The notes beneath the pieces are model-generated. The model was not told the origin of the DNA. It was given only the letters and a program-made list of their open reading frames with translations, and made no database searches. A program made the position numbers and the translations under genes. This document shows, in pieces, positions 1 to 8,857 of a stretch of DNA of 64,000 bases. Positions within the stretch are counted from its first letter, which is position 1; each line of letters starts with the position of its first letter. This DNA is from Microcoleus sp. FACHB-831 (GTDB taxonomy: Bacteria; Cyanobacteriota; Cyanobacteriia; Cyanobacteriales; FACHB-T130): positions 1-64,000 of the forward strand of contig NZ_JACJON010000039.1 of the NCBI RefSeq assembly GCF_014695585.1, read 5' to 3'.

Positions 1-115
1 GTGCGTTTAGCGCGGTGGCTCCACACCGACTCCATCCCGAACTCGGAGGTGAAACGCCGCAGCGGCAAAGATACTTTGGGGGCGACCCTACGGGAAAATA
101 GCTCCGTGCCAGGTT
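1..115 (+). rRNA. rrf: 5S ribosomal RNA, 5' end cut by the window
   Basis: The first ~115 bases carry the conserved 5S core (CCATCCCGAACTCGG near 31-45, then GTGAAACGC) and the closing strand GTGCCAGGT at about 106-114, which normally pairs with an ACCTGG-type 5' end lying just outside the window. The gene is therefore the last gene of an rRNA operon whose 16S and 23S lie to the left. It is followed at once by a strong intrinsic terminator, as expected for the end of an rrn operon. Confidence 0.93.
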
Positions 116-126
116 ACATATAATCC

Positions 127-152
127 AAAAAGCCTCCTCTAGGGGGCTTTTT
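127..152 (+). terminator. Intrinsic terminator of the rRNA operon
   Basis: An A-run and GCCTCCT, a short loop, then AGGGGGC and a five-T run form a stem of about 11 pairs with one G-T wobble, 12 bases after the 5S end. The shape is that of a factor-independent terminator. Confidence 0.85.
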
Positions 153-478
153 GCTATGGAAATAGCGTTCTCTACCCTTGGCAGTAAGTAATCGTACACC
201 AATTTAATTGTCGATGCAGGTTATCTTTTCTCAACCCTACTCCAGCAAAGGGCGTAGGGCGTGGACATTTTCCCCTACTATTTATACCAGAGTGATGGAA
301 GAGCGTTATCACAATTTAAATGCACAACAGCTTAAAGTGTTTCACAATTCCTCAACTATTTTTAGGATTTCCCCGGCTTATTGCTTTACTAAGTTTCTTT
401 TCTAGTCCTATTCAAAAAGCTGCTTTTGAGCTTGATTTTCGATTGTACTCTGCTAGAGGAGCAAGAGGGCTATAGACC
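153..478. other. Intergenic stretch after rRNA operon
   Basis: About 325 bases with no gene that I can support. One 65-codon open frame (208-405) has a Cys/Phe-rich non-descript product and no ribosome binding site; I treat it as chance. Confidence 0.5.
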
Positions 479-1690
479 TTAACGACAGAAATTTTCGACG
501 CATCTAACAAAAATCTCTATGCCTATACCTAGCGCAGTTTCATCAAAATCAAACCGGGGATGATGGTGTGGATAAGCTAAATCTTTGATTGGATTCGCAG
601 ATCCTAGAAAGAAATAACAACCAGGTACAGCCTGAAGAAAAAATGACATATCTTCACCACCCATTGTTTGACATTCTGGAACTACACCCGCAGGGGTTTC
701 CACAAAATTTGACGCTACAGAACGCACCAGTTCAGCTATGCCAGCATCATTAATCACAGCTGGATAAAGTCGCCAGTAGTCTAACTCATAGCTTGCACCG
801 TGACTTTGGCAAACACCAGAGATTATCTGCTCAAGTCGGCGAGGGATGATTTCTCCCAGCTCGGGGTTGAAATATCTAACAGTGCCGCTCATTTTCGCTG
901 TATCGGCAATTACATTCAACGCCTTACCAGCATGAAGTTCCCCAACTGTAACTACGGCTGACTCTAGAGGAGAAACATTACGAGCCACAATAGTCTGCAA
1001 GGCATTGACAACATGAGCGCTGACTAAAATTGAATCAACAGTTTGTTGGGGAATAGCCCCGTGCCCACCTTTGCCCTGAATGGTACAGCGAAAACCCTCT
1101 GAAGCTGCCATCAAAGCGCCACTGCGGACGCCAACTGTGCCAAGGGGTAGGTTATTCCACAGGTGCAGACCAATAATTGCATCTACATCAGGATTTTTTA
1201 ACACCCCAGCTTCAATCATAGGCTTGGCACCTCCTGGCCCCTCCTCAGCTGGTTGGAAGATAATCTTCACAGTTCCTGCGAAGTCTTCTGGATGGTTAGC
1301 TAGATAGTAGGCGGTAAAAAGTGCGATCGCTGTATGTCCGTCGTGACCGCAAGCATGCATTACACCATCGTGCTGCGACCGATAAGGCACATCGTTTTCT
1401 TCCTGAATTGGCAGAGCATCCATATCAGCCCGAATTGCCAATACAGGCCCAGGCTTGCTGCCTCTAATTGTGGCAACAATTCCAGTTTTTGCTATACCTG
1501 TTTCATGCTCGATTCCCCATTCGTGCAAATTTTGGGCAACCAGTTCAGAGGTCAAATGCTCTCGAAAGCCTAATTCAGGTCGCTGATGCAGCCGCCTACG
1601 CAGCTCCACAAGAGCTGGCTGTAATGCTTGAATTGTCGGCCGAATGCGAGATAAGTCAACAGGAAGGGGGTTTAAAGAAGTGGCAAACAT
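479..1690 (-). CDS. M20 family metallo-amidohydrolase (N-acyl amino acid / IAA-amino acid hydrolase type)
   Basis: A 403-residue cytosolic enzyme of the M20D group, which cleaves amide bonds of N-acyl or indole-acetyl amino acids and related aminoacyl compounds using two metal ions. The metal-site motifs are present in order: HACGHDGH (residues 112-119), the catalytic EEG (149-151), a later HL at 176-177, GGEDMSFF, and a C-terminal HHHPRFDFDE. Full length for the family, with no signal peptide. The gene stands alone, opposite in direction to the rRNA operon and the same as bioD downstream, with 106 bases between. The exact substrate cannot be read from the sequence; hippurate, N-acetyl amino acids or auxin conjugates are all possible. 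ATG start at 1690. Confidence 0.9.
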   Translation of the reverse strand: MFATSLNPLPVDLSRIRPTIQALQPALVELRRRLHQRPELGFREHLTSELVAQNLHEWGIEHETGIAKTGIVATIRGSKPGPVLAIRADMDALPIQEENDVPYRSQHDGVMHACGHDGHTAIALFTAYYLANHPEDFAGTVKIIFQPAEEGPGGAKPMIEAGVLKNPDVDAIIGLHLWNNLPLGTVGVRSGALMAASEGFRCTIQGKGGHGAIPQQTVDSILVSAHVVNALQTIVARNVSPLESAVVTVGELHAGKALNVIADTAKMSGTVRYFNPELGEIIPRRLEQIISGVCQSHGASYELDYWRLYPAVINDAGIAELVRSVASNFVETPAGVVPECQTMGGEDMSFFLQAVPGCYFFLGSANPIKDLAYPHHHPRFDFDETALGIGIEIFVRCVENFCR

Positions 1691-1796
1691 TTATTTAGCG
1701 ACTATATATTAGCGATTAGCTTTTAGCTAAACTGATTGGTGCATTTCCATGCATTAGTGTAGATTTTGGTTAATAACAAGTAACCAAAATCTACAG

Positions 1797-2477
1797 TTAA
1801 AGCGGCATCAATTGTTCTATATCTAAATCTGATGCAACTTTAGCTAGTTTATCTAAATCGGTTGGGTCAGCTAGATGCGGCATAACACCTAATACTGATG
1901 TATTTGTTAAAGATTGGATTAAATCGGCTGGAGCCAAATCGCCAATTTCTTGATCGCAACGAGACTGAACGCAATTAAGTACAATTCCTTTAAGGCGGAC
2001 GCCCGACTGCCGAGCTAGGGCAACATTAGCCACTGCTTGGGCGATCGCTCCCAATCTAACTGGCACCACCAATACAGTTGGGAATCGCCAATCCCTAGCC
2101 AAATCCGCGACCGTCATTTCATAAGTCACAGGCGAACCTAATCCCCCGGCTGCTTCCACCAAAACCCAATCCCTCGATGCCCGCAACTTGTTAAATGCCT
2201 GCCATACTCGTCCCAAGTCAACACTAACTCCTTCTCGTTCAGCAGCTATGGGAGGAGCTAGGGGAGCCTCAAAATATAGTGGGTTAAGTTCATCAGGAGA
2301 TTGATTAAGTGAAAACAGCCTAGCATATAACTCGCGATCGCCTGCTCCCGCCTGAATCGGTTTCATAATCCCCAAGCTGCGGGATGGACTATAGATCTGC
2401 CAATATGCAGCCAAAGCAGTTGTCAAAACTGTTTTTCCAGCATCCGTATCAGTTCCCGCAATTAGTAGCGCGTTCAT
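1797..2477 (-). CDS. bioD: Dethiobiotin synthase
   Basis: The 226-residue product begins with the P-loop GTDTDAGKT (residues 8-16) characteristic of ATP-dependent dethiobiotin synthetase. This enzyme closes the ureido ring of biotin from 7,8-diaminopelargonate, CO2 and ATP. A VEAAGGLGSP block near residue 108 matches the family's second nucleotide/substrate motif. Length is normal. No other bio gene lies next to it, which is common in cyanobacteria, where biotin genes are scattered. ATG start at 2477. It is transcribed in the same direction as the M20 gene downstream and could be read through into it. Confidence 0.92.
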   Translation of the reverse strand: MNALLIAGTDTDAGKTVLTTALAAYWQIYSPSRSLGIMKPIQAGAGDRELYARLFSLNQSPDELNPLYFEAPLAPPIAAEREGVSVDLGRVWQAFNKLRASRDWVLVEAAGGLGSPVTYEMTVADLARDWRFPTVLVVPVRLGAIAQAVANVALARQSGVRLKGIVLNCVQSRCDQEIGDLAPADLIQSLTNTSVLGVMPHLADPTDLDKLAKVASDLDIEQLMPL

Positions 2478-2599
2478 TTAATAGGGGCTAAGGGTTAAAA
2501 CTCAGCCATAAGTATGGACTATTTATTATGAAACATTAAAGCAACTTTTGCTTTTCGTATCTCGCCCTTAACCGCTACTGCCTGGGAACAATCTTCTTC

Positions 2600-4603
2600 T
2601 TAGTTGCGAACGCTCACATCTAGAGTAAAGTTCGTCTCCTCAGTCGCAATAACATCAATTTGATATAGGCCAGCAGTGGGCAGCGGCTTATTCCAAGACA
2701 CAACTCCCGAAGCATCTTCCACCAGCTGTCCATTAGGATAACGAATATTTAAAGTTACCGCGCTCTGTAGAACTTCAACTGCAAGTACCTGATCCTCCTC
2801 ACTGAGGTTAACCAAATAACGCTTAATCTTCTGCGGACTTGTTATACCCGAAACTTGCACTGGCTCACCACTAGGCGGCAATTCGAGCTGTGCGATGTCA
2901 AATTCTGGGACGGCGGGACTTATACTCGGCGTTGGGGTAGGAGTTTCAGTTGGCAACGGTGTAGAAGTGTCAGTTGGCGGAGTCGTAGGAGTTTCAATTG
3001 GGGCTGGCGTCGGAGTGACAAATTTTTCCAAACTAATAGCCAACTTGTAGTTGCTTTCAGGCAGTCCCCTAATGGGCCTCAACTCAATGGTGTACTCGCC
3101 AGTAAAGGGAAGCGTGCCTTTCCAGTCCAAGACGCGGTTCGCCTTGTCACCCACTGGGTTTTTATCTGGCCCCAATACAGTCATCAAAACGCCTTGACCG
3201 TTTAGGGTGGCTGTAAGCTGTTGATTCTGTTCTCCGGTAATAATGTAATTAACCGTTGCGTTTTCTTTAAGATTACCCTGTTTAGAAATAGTTGTTCCCA
3301 ATCGTAAGTCTAGGCGCTGACTGTAAGTTTCAGGGGAGGCGCTAGGTGTTAGTGTCGGTAAAGGCGTTGGTGTTGGTGTCGGTAAAGGCGTTGGTGTTTC
3401 TGAGGGGAGGGGTGTGGGAGTTGGTGTCGCAACAAAAATTGGTGTTGGAGATATTTGAGCTTCCTGGCTGGTAATAAACGCTCTAACTGCCGCCCAGGAG
3501 CCAAACCCAGCTACTACAGCGACGCACGTACCCAGAGCGACGATAAACGCAGGGTTTTCCCCGATAGAGCGGTTAGTCGGTTGAGGAATTACTGGATCTG
3601 GTCTATTGGTATCAGCGAGATTTGGCTTGAGTGGCGTCTGTTTGCCTACCACAGCAATAGTTTGGACCTGTGATGAGGGCGAGGAATTGGAGAGCGGGGA
3701 AGGGGGGTTAGGAATCGGATAGGGAGAATTCATTGCCCCCAGCGCCTTTTGCCCGCTCTCTTGCTCCCTATTGAGAGCTTGCAGTATTTCTCCAGCTGAT
3801 TGGAAGCGATCGCTAGGTTTATAACTCAACATCCGATTTAAAACACCAGCAAACCCATCGCTAACATTAACCCAACCCTGCCATTGCCAACTAAGCTGGA
3901 TGTCGTCAAATAATTCTTGAGGCTCTTTGCCAGTAAGCAGCACTATAACTGTCACCGCTAAAGCATAGAGGTCGCTGCTAGGATAGGCTCGTCCGCTTTG
4001 GAGTTGTTCGCTGGGGGCATACCCCAGTTTGCCCGCTGTTGTCACTGGTTTCATTGGATCTGGCAATTGAATGCGGCTAGCCAGTTCCTTGACAACACCA
4101 AAATCGATTAAAACGGGGAGGCGATCGCGATCGCGCAAAATGATGTTGTCTGGTGCAATATCTCGGTGAACTATCCCCTTGCTGTGGACATACGCTAACA
4201 CAGGCAACAACTGCCGCAAAAATTCCAACACTTCTGCTTGCGAAAAAACATTTCCCTGACTTTGACGCTCATCGAGCAGAGTACGATATGTCTTGCCTTG
4301 CACGTACTCTTGCACCAAGAACAGGCGCAGATATTGCTCAAAGGTAGCTCGGAACTGAGGAATCTGCGGATGCTGAATTTGGTAAAGAATTGCCGCCTCT
4401 CGTTGGAACAGTTCCCTCGCCTTATCCAGCGCCAAACCCTGTGTAGTCTGCAAAATCAATTCCTTTAAAGCACAATATTCCTTAAAACGCCCCTGGTCTT
4501 CTGCCAAATACATCCGCCCAAACCCTCCCTGTCCGAGGACGCTCAGCAAGCGGTAGCGGTTTTGCAATATGGTTCCGATTGGCAGGAGGGGTTGCATAAA
4601 CAA
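2600..4603 (-). CDS. Membrane-anchored Ser/Thr protein kinase with two PPC-like extracytoplasmic domains
   Basis: 667 residues. Residues 16-275 form a Hanks-type kinase: glycine loop LGQGGFGR (23-30), ATP lysine K47, HRD at 146-148 and DFG at 167-169. A proline/serine-rich linker leads to one membrane helix (about 352-376). A long TPTPTPLP-type spacer follows, then two beta-rich domains (about 430-520 and 565-667) resembling the pre-peptidase C-terminal (PPC) domains common on cyanobacterial envelope proteins. The layout predicts a cytoplasmic kinase with an outside sensor. The catalytic loop reads HRDIAPDN, with Ala where most kinases have Lys; cyanobacterial kinases often vary at this position. 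The gene is isolated, so the target is unknown. Confidence 0.9.
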   Translation of the reverse strand: MFMQPLLPIGTILQNRYRLLSVLGQGGFGRMYLAEDQGRFKEYCALKELILQTTQGLALDKARELFQREAAILYQIQHPQIPQFRATFEQYLRLFLVQEYVQGKTYRTLLDERQSQGNVFSQAEVLEFLRQLLPVLAYVHSKGIVHRDIAPDNIILRDRDRLPVLIDFGVVKELASRIQLPDPMKPVTTAGKLGYAPSEQLQSGRAYPSSDLYALAVTVIVLLTGKEPQELFDDIQLSWQWQGWVNVSDGFAGVLNRMLSYKPSDRFQSAGEILQALNREQESGQKALGAMNSPYPIPNPPSPLSNSSPSSQVQTIAVVGKQTPLKPNLADTNRPDPVIPQPTNRSIGENPAFIVALGTCVAVVAGFGSWAAVRAFITSQEAQISPTPIFVATPTPTPLPSETPTPLPTPTPTPLPTLTPSASPETYSQRLDLRLGTTISKQGNLKENATVNYIITGEQNQQLTATLNGQGVLMTVLGPDKNPVGDKANRVLDWKGTLPFTGEYTIELRPIRGLPESNYKLAISLEKFVTPTPAPIETPTTPPTDTSTPLPTETPTPTPSISPAVPEFDIAQLELPPSGEPVQVSGITSPQKIKRYLVNLSEEDQVLAVEVLQSAVTLNIRYPNGQLVEDASGVVSWNKPLPTAGLYQIDVIATEETNFTLDVSVRN

Positions 4604-5029
4604 AGGCGTTTGATCTAATCAAGGTGAGTAGAGTCTAGGAGACACTATTAGCTAGTTTTTCCTATATCTACAGTTCCAAGTCTGCTACTTTCGGTCTTTT
4701 TGTTCCTCCCCAACCTCTTAGGTAAATTAACTTACGCCGTATTTTTTCATTAATAAGGTTTGTAGACTTCTAATTTAAAGGTGAGTTGCCAATTGTTAAA
4801 AAACCTATATTTTTCTAACCTTCAAGCTGTTCTAGGTATGACTTATCCGCCAAATGGCTTAAGGTCGGGATTAAAAAATGGATCGGCCATCCGCCAAATG
4901 GCTGAAGCTAGGTAAAAACAAGTTGAATATTCTATCTTAAAAATTAAATTTCTTGTATTAACTTAAAAGCTTATCCTAGCCTTCATACAAACTTTATAAA
5001 TCAAGTATATGTGGCGTATATGAGCAGGA
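4604..5029. promoter_or_regulatory. Divergent control region between the kinase and prs, with a 15-bp direct repeat
   Basis: This 426-base AT-rich region separates two divergent genes and must hold both promoters. It carries the 15-mer ATCCGCCAAATGGCT twice, at 4845-4859 and 4889-4903, 44 bases apart (about four helical turns). Each copy contains the inverted repeat GCCA-AA-TGGC. The arrangement looks like a paired operator; the binding protein is unknown. Confidence 0.45.
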
Positions 5030-6061
5030 ATGATAAGATTGCAATCGAGTAGCTCTAGAGGGTCTGGTGTGATCCATTCTGCAACTTTAACGCTTCAGCA
5101 TACGCTGTCTCCGATTGCCGACAATAACCGTCTGCGGCTGTTTTCGGGTTCTGCCAACGTGCCGCTATCTCAGGAAGTAGCTCGATATCTTGGTATGGAC
5201 TTGGGGCCAATGGTCCGCAAACGGTTTGCCGATGGTGAGCTGTACATTCAAATCCAGGAATCCATTCGGGGTTGTGATGTATATCTAATTCAGCCAACGT
5301 GCCATCCAGTGAACGATAACTTGATGGAGTTGCTGATTATGATTGATGCCTGTCGTCGTGCTTCGGCACGCCAGATTACGGCAGTGATACCTTATTATGG
5401 CTATGCCAGGGCAGACCGCAAGACAGCTGGGCGGGAGTCAATTACTGCCAAGTTGGTTGCGAACCTGATCGTGAAGGCTGGAGCCAGTCGCATTTTAGCA
5501 ATGGATTTACACTCAGCCCAAATCCAGGGCTATTTTGATATTCCATTCGATCATGTTTACGGCTCACCTGTGATCTTGGATTATCTGGCTAGCAAGCAAC
5601 TATCCGACATTGTTGTAGTTTCACCAGATGTGGGAGGTGTGGCTAGAGCTAGAGCATTTGCCAAAAAACTGGATGATGCACCCCTAGCAATTATTGATAA
5701 ACGTCGCCAAGCCCATAATGTCGCGGAAGTGATGAATGTGATTGGCGATGTCAAAGGCAAAACGGCGGTGCTGGTAGACGACATGATCGATACCGCAGGC
5801 ACCATATCAGAAGCAGCCAAAATATTACGCAAAGAGGGAGCGCGTCAGGTTTACGCCTGTGCTACTCATGCGGTTTTCTCGCCACCAGCAATTGAACGCT
5901 TGTCCAGCGGCGTGTTAGAGGAGGTGATTGTAACCAATACAATCCCAGTAGCGGAACAAGATCGCTTTAAACAACTGACGATGCTTTCTGTTGCAAATGT
6001 GCTGGGGGAAACGATTTGGCGGGTTCACGAAGATAGTTCTGTAAGTAGTATGTTCCGTTAA
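5030..6061 (+). CDS. prs: Ribose-phosphate pyrophosphokinase (PRPP synthetase)
   Basis: Makes PRPP from ribose 5-phosphate and ATP for nucleotide, His and Trp synthesis. The product has the NVPLSQEVARYLG start of the family, the KRFADGELYIQI segment, the YYGYARADRK loop that binds ATP, the DLHSAQIQGYF segment, and the PRPP-binding loop VLVDDMIDTAGT near residue 246. Length (343) is slightly above the usual ~330. The ATG at 5030 has AGGA directly abutting it, which is poor spacing. GTG at 5069 gives MIHSATLT, closer to the N terminus usual in cyanobacteria, and has GAGGG a few bases upstream; this may be the true start. A strong terminator follows at 6191. Confidence 0.96.
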   Translation: MIRLQSSSSRGSGVIHSATLTLQHTLSPIADNNRLRLFSGSANVPLSQEVARYLGMDLGPMVRKRFADGELYIQIQESIRGCDVYLIQPTCHPVNDNLMELLIMIDACRRASARQITAVIPYYGYARADRKTAGRESITAKLVANLIVKAGASRILAMDLHSAQIQGYFDIPFDHVYGSPVILDYLASKQLSDIVVVSPDVGGVARARAFAKKLDDAPLAIIDKRRQAHNVAEVMNVIGDVKGKTAVLVDDMIDTAGTISEAAKILRKEGARQVYACATHAVFSPPAIERLSSGVLEEVIVTNTIPVAEQDRFKQLTMLSVANVLGETIWRVHEDSSVSSMFR

Positions 6062-6190
6062 AGGGGACAGTTTGAGTTATGAGTTTTGAGTTAAAAATTT
6101 ATACTCATAAGTCTAGGAACGGAGAAAATCTGGCTCTCTATAAAACTCATAACTCCTGCACCCGCGAACCTCTGCCCGCTTTTTTGTGAG

Positions 6191-6219
6191 TTGCGAAGCG
6201 CCTGCCGCTTCGCAATTTT
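6191..6219 (+). terminator. Terminator after prs
   Basis: TTGCGAAGCG (6191-6200) and CGCTTCGCAA (6206-6215) form a perfect 10-bp stem around a 5-base loop and are followed by TTTT. It lies 130 bases after the prs stop and before the next gene. Confidence 0.8.
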
Positions 6220-6315
6220 ACAGTTTTATCCTTAAAACGACGAGCTTCTGGCAAAATGGTTGTAATTGCCCGCACGGCCTAGTTACTAGCGGCGCCTTAT
6301 TGCCAGAATAACCCC

Positions 6316-6693
6316 ATGACCCAAGTTACATCGGCAGAAATTGCACAGTTTCGCTCTCAATTAGCAGATTATCCCGATGCCTTAATATCTTTAGATGTGA
6401 TTGAGGACTGCGAAGGAGATTTAGAAGATGCGGCGATGGTGCTGGCAATTAGAGTAGGACAGCAACCAGATATAGCCAATTCAGTATGGTTGGATAGTCT
6501 AGCCAAAAAATGCCGTGCTGTTATCTGCCAGGAAGAATTTAGAAACGATTTGGTAAATGGAAACTTTTCAGGGATGATGGGACACTTGGCAGCAACAAAA
6601 CTTTGCCCTGCGCTGTTGGTAACACCCGTTCTAATGTATGTGTTTCAGCAGGGCGTAAATAAGTTTTGCGAACCTATGGACCGTGTATCTTAG
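6316..6693 (+). CDS. Conserved cyanobacterial protein of unknown function
   Basis: A soluble, acidic 125-residue protein. The first 60 residues contain a run of acidic turns (DVIEDCEGDLEDA), and the C-terminal half is mostly helical with hydrophobic ALLVTPVLMYVF. It has the look of small conserved cyanobacterial hypotheticals, but I cannot name a family. It follows prs by about 250 bases with a terminator between, so it has its own promoter. It converges with the next gene with only 3 bases between the two stop codons. The ATG at 6316 has no obvious Shine-Dalgarno. Confidence 0.65.
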   Translation: MTQVTSAEIAQFRSQLADYPDALISLDVIEDCEGDLEDAAMVLAIRVGQQPDIANSVWLDSLAKKCRAVICQEEFRNDLVNGNFSGMMGHLAATKLCPALLVTPVLMYVFQQGVNKFCEPMDRVS

Positions 6694-6696
6694 CCT

Positions 6697-8343
6697 CTAC
6701 AACTCTTCTCGGTTCCTCTGCTGCCATAGCTTAAGGCTCCACCACATTCCCACAGCAGCAAAAGTGCTGAGGATTGGAGATAGCAGTAAGAAAGGTAGAT
6801 GTGGGGAAGGGTTAGAAAAAGGCGATCGCCATGTTGCTATTATTTGGCTAAAGCTAGAGGCTACAATTAGACCTGCGGCAAGACCAGCACCAACAGCTTC
6901 AATGGTATGAACCAGGTTGCGTTCCAGTTCTTTTTGGTAGCTGTGCAACTGGTGGGTAAGTTCTTGTTGCTCATCAATGTTCTTACTTGGCACCCCTTCT
7001 AATAATGGGCGATCGCTCTGTTGTGTGTCAGAAAATTCGCTTGCTTTTTCATCCTGTTGACGCTGGCGATCGCGATGCAGATCGCACTCAGCGCGTTCAA
7101 TTTCTACAATGCCTCGGATAGAGGCGATCATCTGCTCAAATAAGTTGCGGCCAGGAACAAGGTAAGATAAATCTACTTGAATTTGGGTCTGAAACTGATT
7201 GCAGGTGCGGTCGTGGAAATTTTGCAAGAAGCGCACGTCATCCCCTGCCTGACTTAGCTCCTGAATTTCCCCAAGTCTTGCTTCATAGTTCTTGGCGTTA
7301 TTCGCGATCGCAGTACCGTCATCTTCCAAGTCCCGCAAATCGCAAGCATATTGAAATGCCCTCGCAGGCATTTGACTCAGCAATTCTTTGCCAACTCCAT
7401 ATAACTGTGACGTTTCCCCCAGTAACGTCTGGAAGTTATGCACCTGCTGCTCTAGTTCATAGTAACGCTGACGAGCTTCGCGATTCCTTTGGCGAGATTC
7501 GTGATAAGCGTAAAGAATTTTATGGCGGCAGCATAACAAATTCAACAACGGGAAGTAAGCTTTCTGAGCCATCACCAATGTTTTAGGCTGACCGTGATTT
7601 AGCCACACTAGGATGTGACACTGCTCATTTGGACTCTGAACTTCACTTTTAGAGAGAACATCATACTCAAAAATAGGGCTAGCAAAGAGCCTGCCTTGGG
7701 CAATACATTCTATCCCAGCCCCGGTTGAATCTGGTAACAGCGCTTCCACGCAGGCATCTGCCACATTGCGATCGCCTGATGCATCGTCCCCCAGTTCCGC
7801 AAATAACAATAGCGTCTGACCCAAAGAAGCCCCAATGTGCTGTGGTAGCAGACACCCATGAGGATTGAAGCGGCTTAAATCGGCAATTGGGACGGTAGTA
7901 GTTTTGTATTGCAGCGTCAGTTCGGCTGCGTAAGTATCATGTAGCTTGAAAGGATAAATTAAACCACTAAGGTTGGAGCCATTTTCTAAAGGAACAGGCT
8001 CAAAAAGCAGACAACCAGTTGGCTGGATTAGCTCAATGCGATCGCCCCTTTGCCTTTTCTCACCATCGGGATTATATTCACCGTTCTGATAACAACTGAG
8101 TTTGTCTCGCAGAGATTGCAATTCTGGAAACGGGAGGTACTTTTCGCCGACAGCGGCCAATTTTTCCCACAGATACGCAGCATTTTCTACAACCTGCTGG
8201 GGGCCTTCAGCAAGACTGTGACGCCTATGAAAGGCATAGAGGGTAATTCTGGGGTTCTTAACCCGTCGTGCCAGAATGGTGTTATTCATGGACGGAGCTG
8301 TGAATGTTGCTCGGAATGGGGGTGTAACTATGCCAGCCCGCAT
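6697..8343 (-). CDS. Unknown protein with coiled coil and two C-terminal membrane helices
   Basis: 548 residues with no named family that I recognise. The N-terminal ~280 residues look globular (blocks ITLYAFHRRHSLAEG, QPTGCLLFEP and NPHGCLLPQHIGASLGQ). The middle (about 290-450) is charged and helical, likely coiled coil. The last 80 residues contain two membrane helices (LVHTIEAVGAGLAAGLIVAS, then FLLLSPILSTFAAVGMWW). The layout, a cytoplasmic domain and long helices ending in a tight helical pair, superficially resembles CorA-type topology, but no GMN signature is visible. ATG at 8343 has GGGGAAG upstream; ATG at 8289 (MNNTIL) is a good alternative start. Confidence 0.7.
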   Translation of the reverse strand: MRAGIVTPPFRATFTAPSMNNTILARRVKNPRITLYAFHRRHSLAEGPQQVVENAAYLWEKLAAVGEKYLPFPELQSLRDKLSCYQNGEYNPDGEKRQRGDRIELIQPTGCLLFEPVPLENGSNLSGLIYPFKLHDTYAAELTLQYKTTTVPIADLSRFNPHGCLLPQHIGASLGQTLLLFAELGDDASGDRNVADACVEALLPDSTGAGIECIAQGRLFASPIFEYDVLSKSEVQSPNEQCHILVWLNHGQPKTLVMAQKAYFPLLNLLCCRHKILYAYHESRQRNREARQRYYELEQQVHNFQTLLGETSQLYGVGKELLSQMPARAFQYACDLRDLEDDGTAIANNAKNYEARLGEIQELSQAGDDVRFLQNFHDRTCNQFQTQIQVDLSYLVPGRNLFEQMIASIRGIVEIERAECDLHRDRQRQQDEKASEFSDTQQSDRPLLEGVPSKNIDEQQELTHQLHSYQKELERNLVHTIEAVGAGLAAGLIVASSFSQIIATWRSPFSNPSPHLPFLLLSPILSTFAAVGMWWSLKLWQQRNREEL

Positions 8344-8421
8344 AGATTAGCACTTCCCCGTATGTATTATCATCCTTTTGACTGTTGTGGGATGTTGTGC
8401 GTAACCAAAGCGTTAGCCGTT

Positions 8422-8466
8422 AGCACGCGATAACATAGCAGTATCGCTCCTATGTTATCGCGTGCT
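8422..8466. repeat. 17-bp perfect inverted repeat (hairpin)
   Basis: AGCACGCGATAACATAG (8422-8438) is exactly complementary to CTATGTTATCGCGTGCT (8450-8466), with an 11-base loop. No T-run follows, so it is not a standard terminator; it resembles a REP-type hairpin or a large operator. Confidence 0.6.
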
Positions 8467-8518
8467 TATTTGCTAGGGTTAGGGTTGATCTAATTTCTTT
8501 TTACTAGATATGCTGGGC

Positions 8519-8602
8519 TTAGCGTCAGCGTCAGCGTAGCGAAGTGCGCTAGCACGTTAGCGAAGTGCGTTAGCGCGTTCGCTGCTCTTTACAGAGCATT
8601 GC
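8519..8602 (+). repeat. Dispersed GC-rich repeat, copy 1 (inverted partner at 10435-10518)
   Basis: About 83 bases built of GTCAGCG / GTTAGCGAAGTGCG units and ending in GCTCTTTACAGAGC, itself a small hairpin. The reverse complement recurs at 10435-10518 with only about four mismatches. Related GCGAAGCG-type repeats lie at 15340-15420, 23145-23190 and 47495-47550. This is a family of small dispersed repeats typical of filamentous cyanobacteria. Confidence 0.8.
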
Positions 8603-8857
8603 CTGTTCCCGATCGAGAGCGGAAAAGCTTCTGGCAAAATTGTAATTAGTTATCTAAGTATTTCCCACCAGCGCCTTTGAATTGCCACATTATGCAAATA
8701 GTGGCTGAATACCATTCATCTGCTTGCGATATCAATACCAACAAGGAAAGCATCAATCATACTTGTTTGCCATTCAAAATTTTGCTTTCCTGTAATGTGA
8801 GGAAATTTTCACCACACATTATTCAGAGGCGATAGTCCTGCTATTGTTATTCATTTG

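Noticed and set aside
208-405. 65-codon frame after the 5S gene
   Set aside because: No ribosome binding site, no domain-like sequence; best seen as chance.
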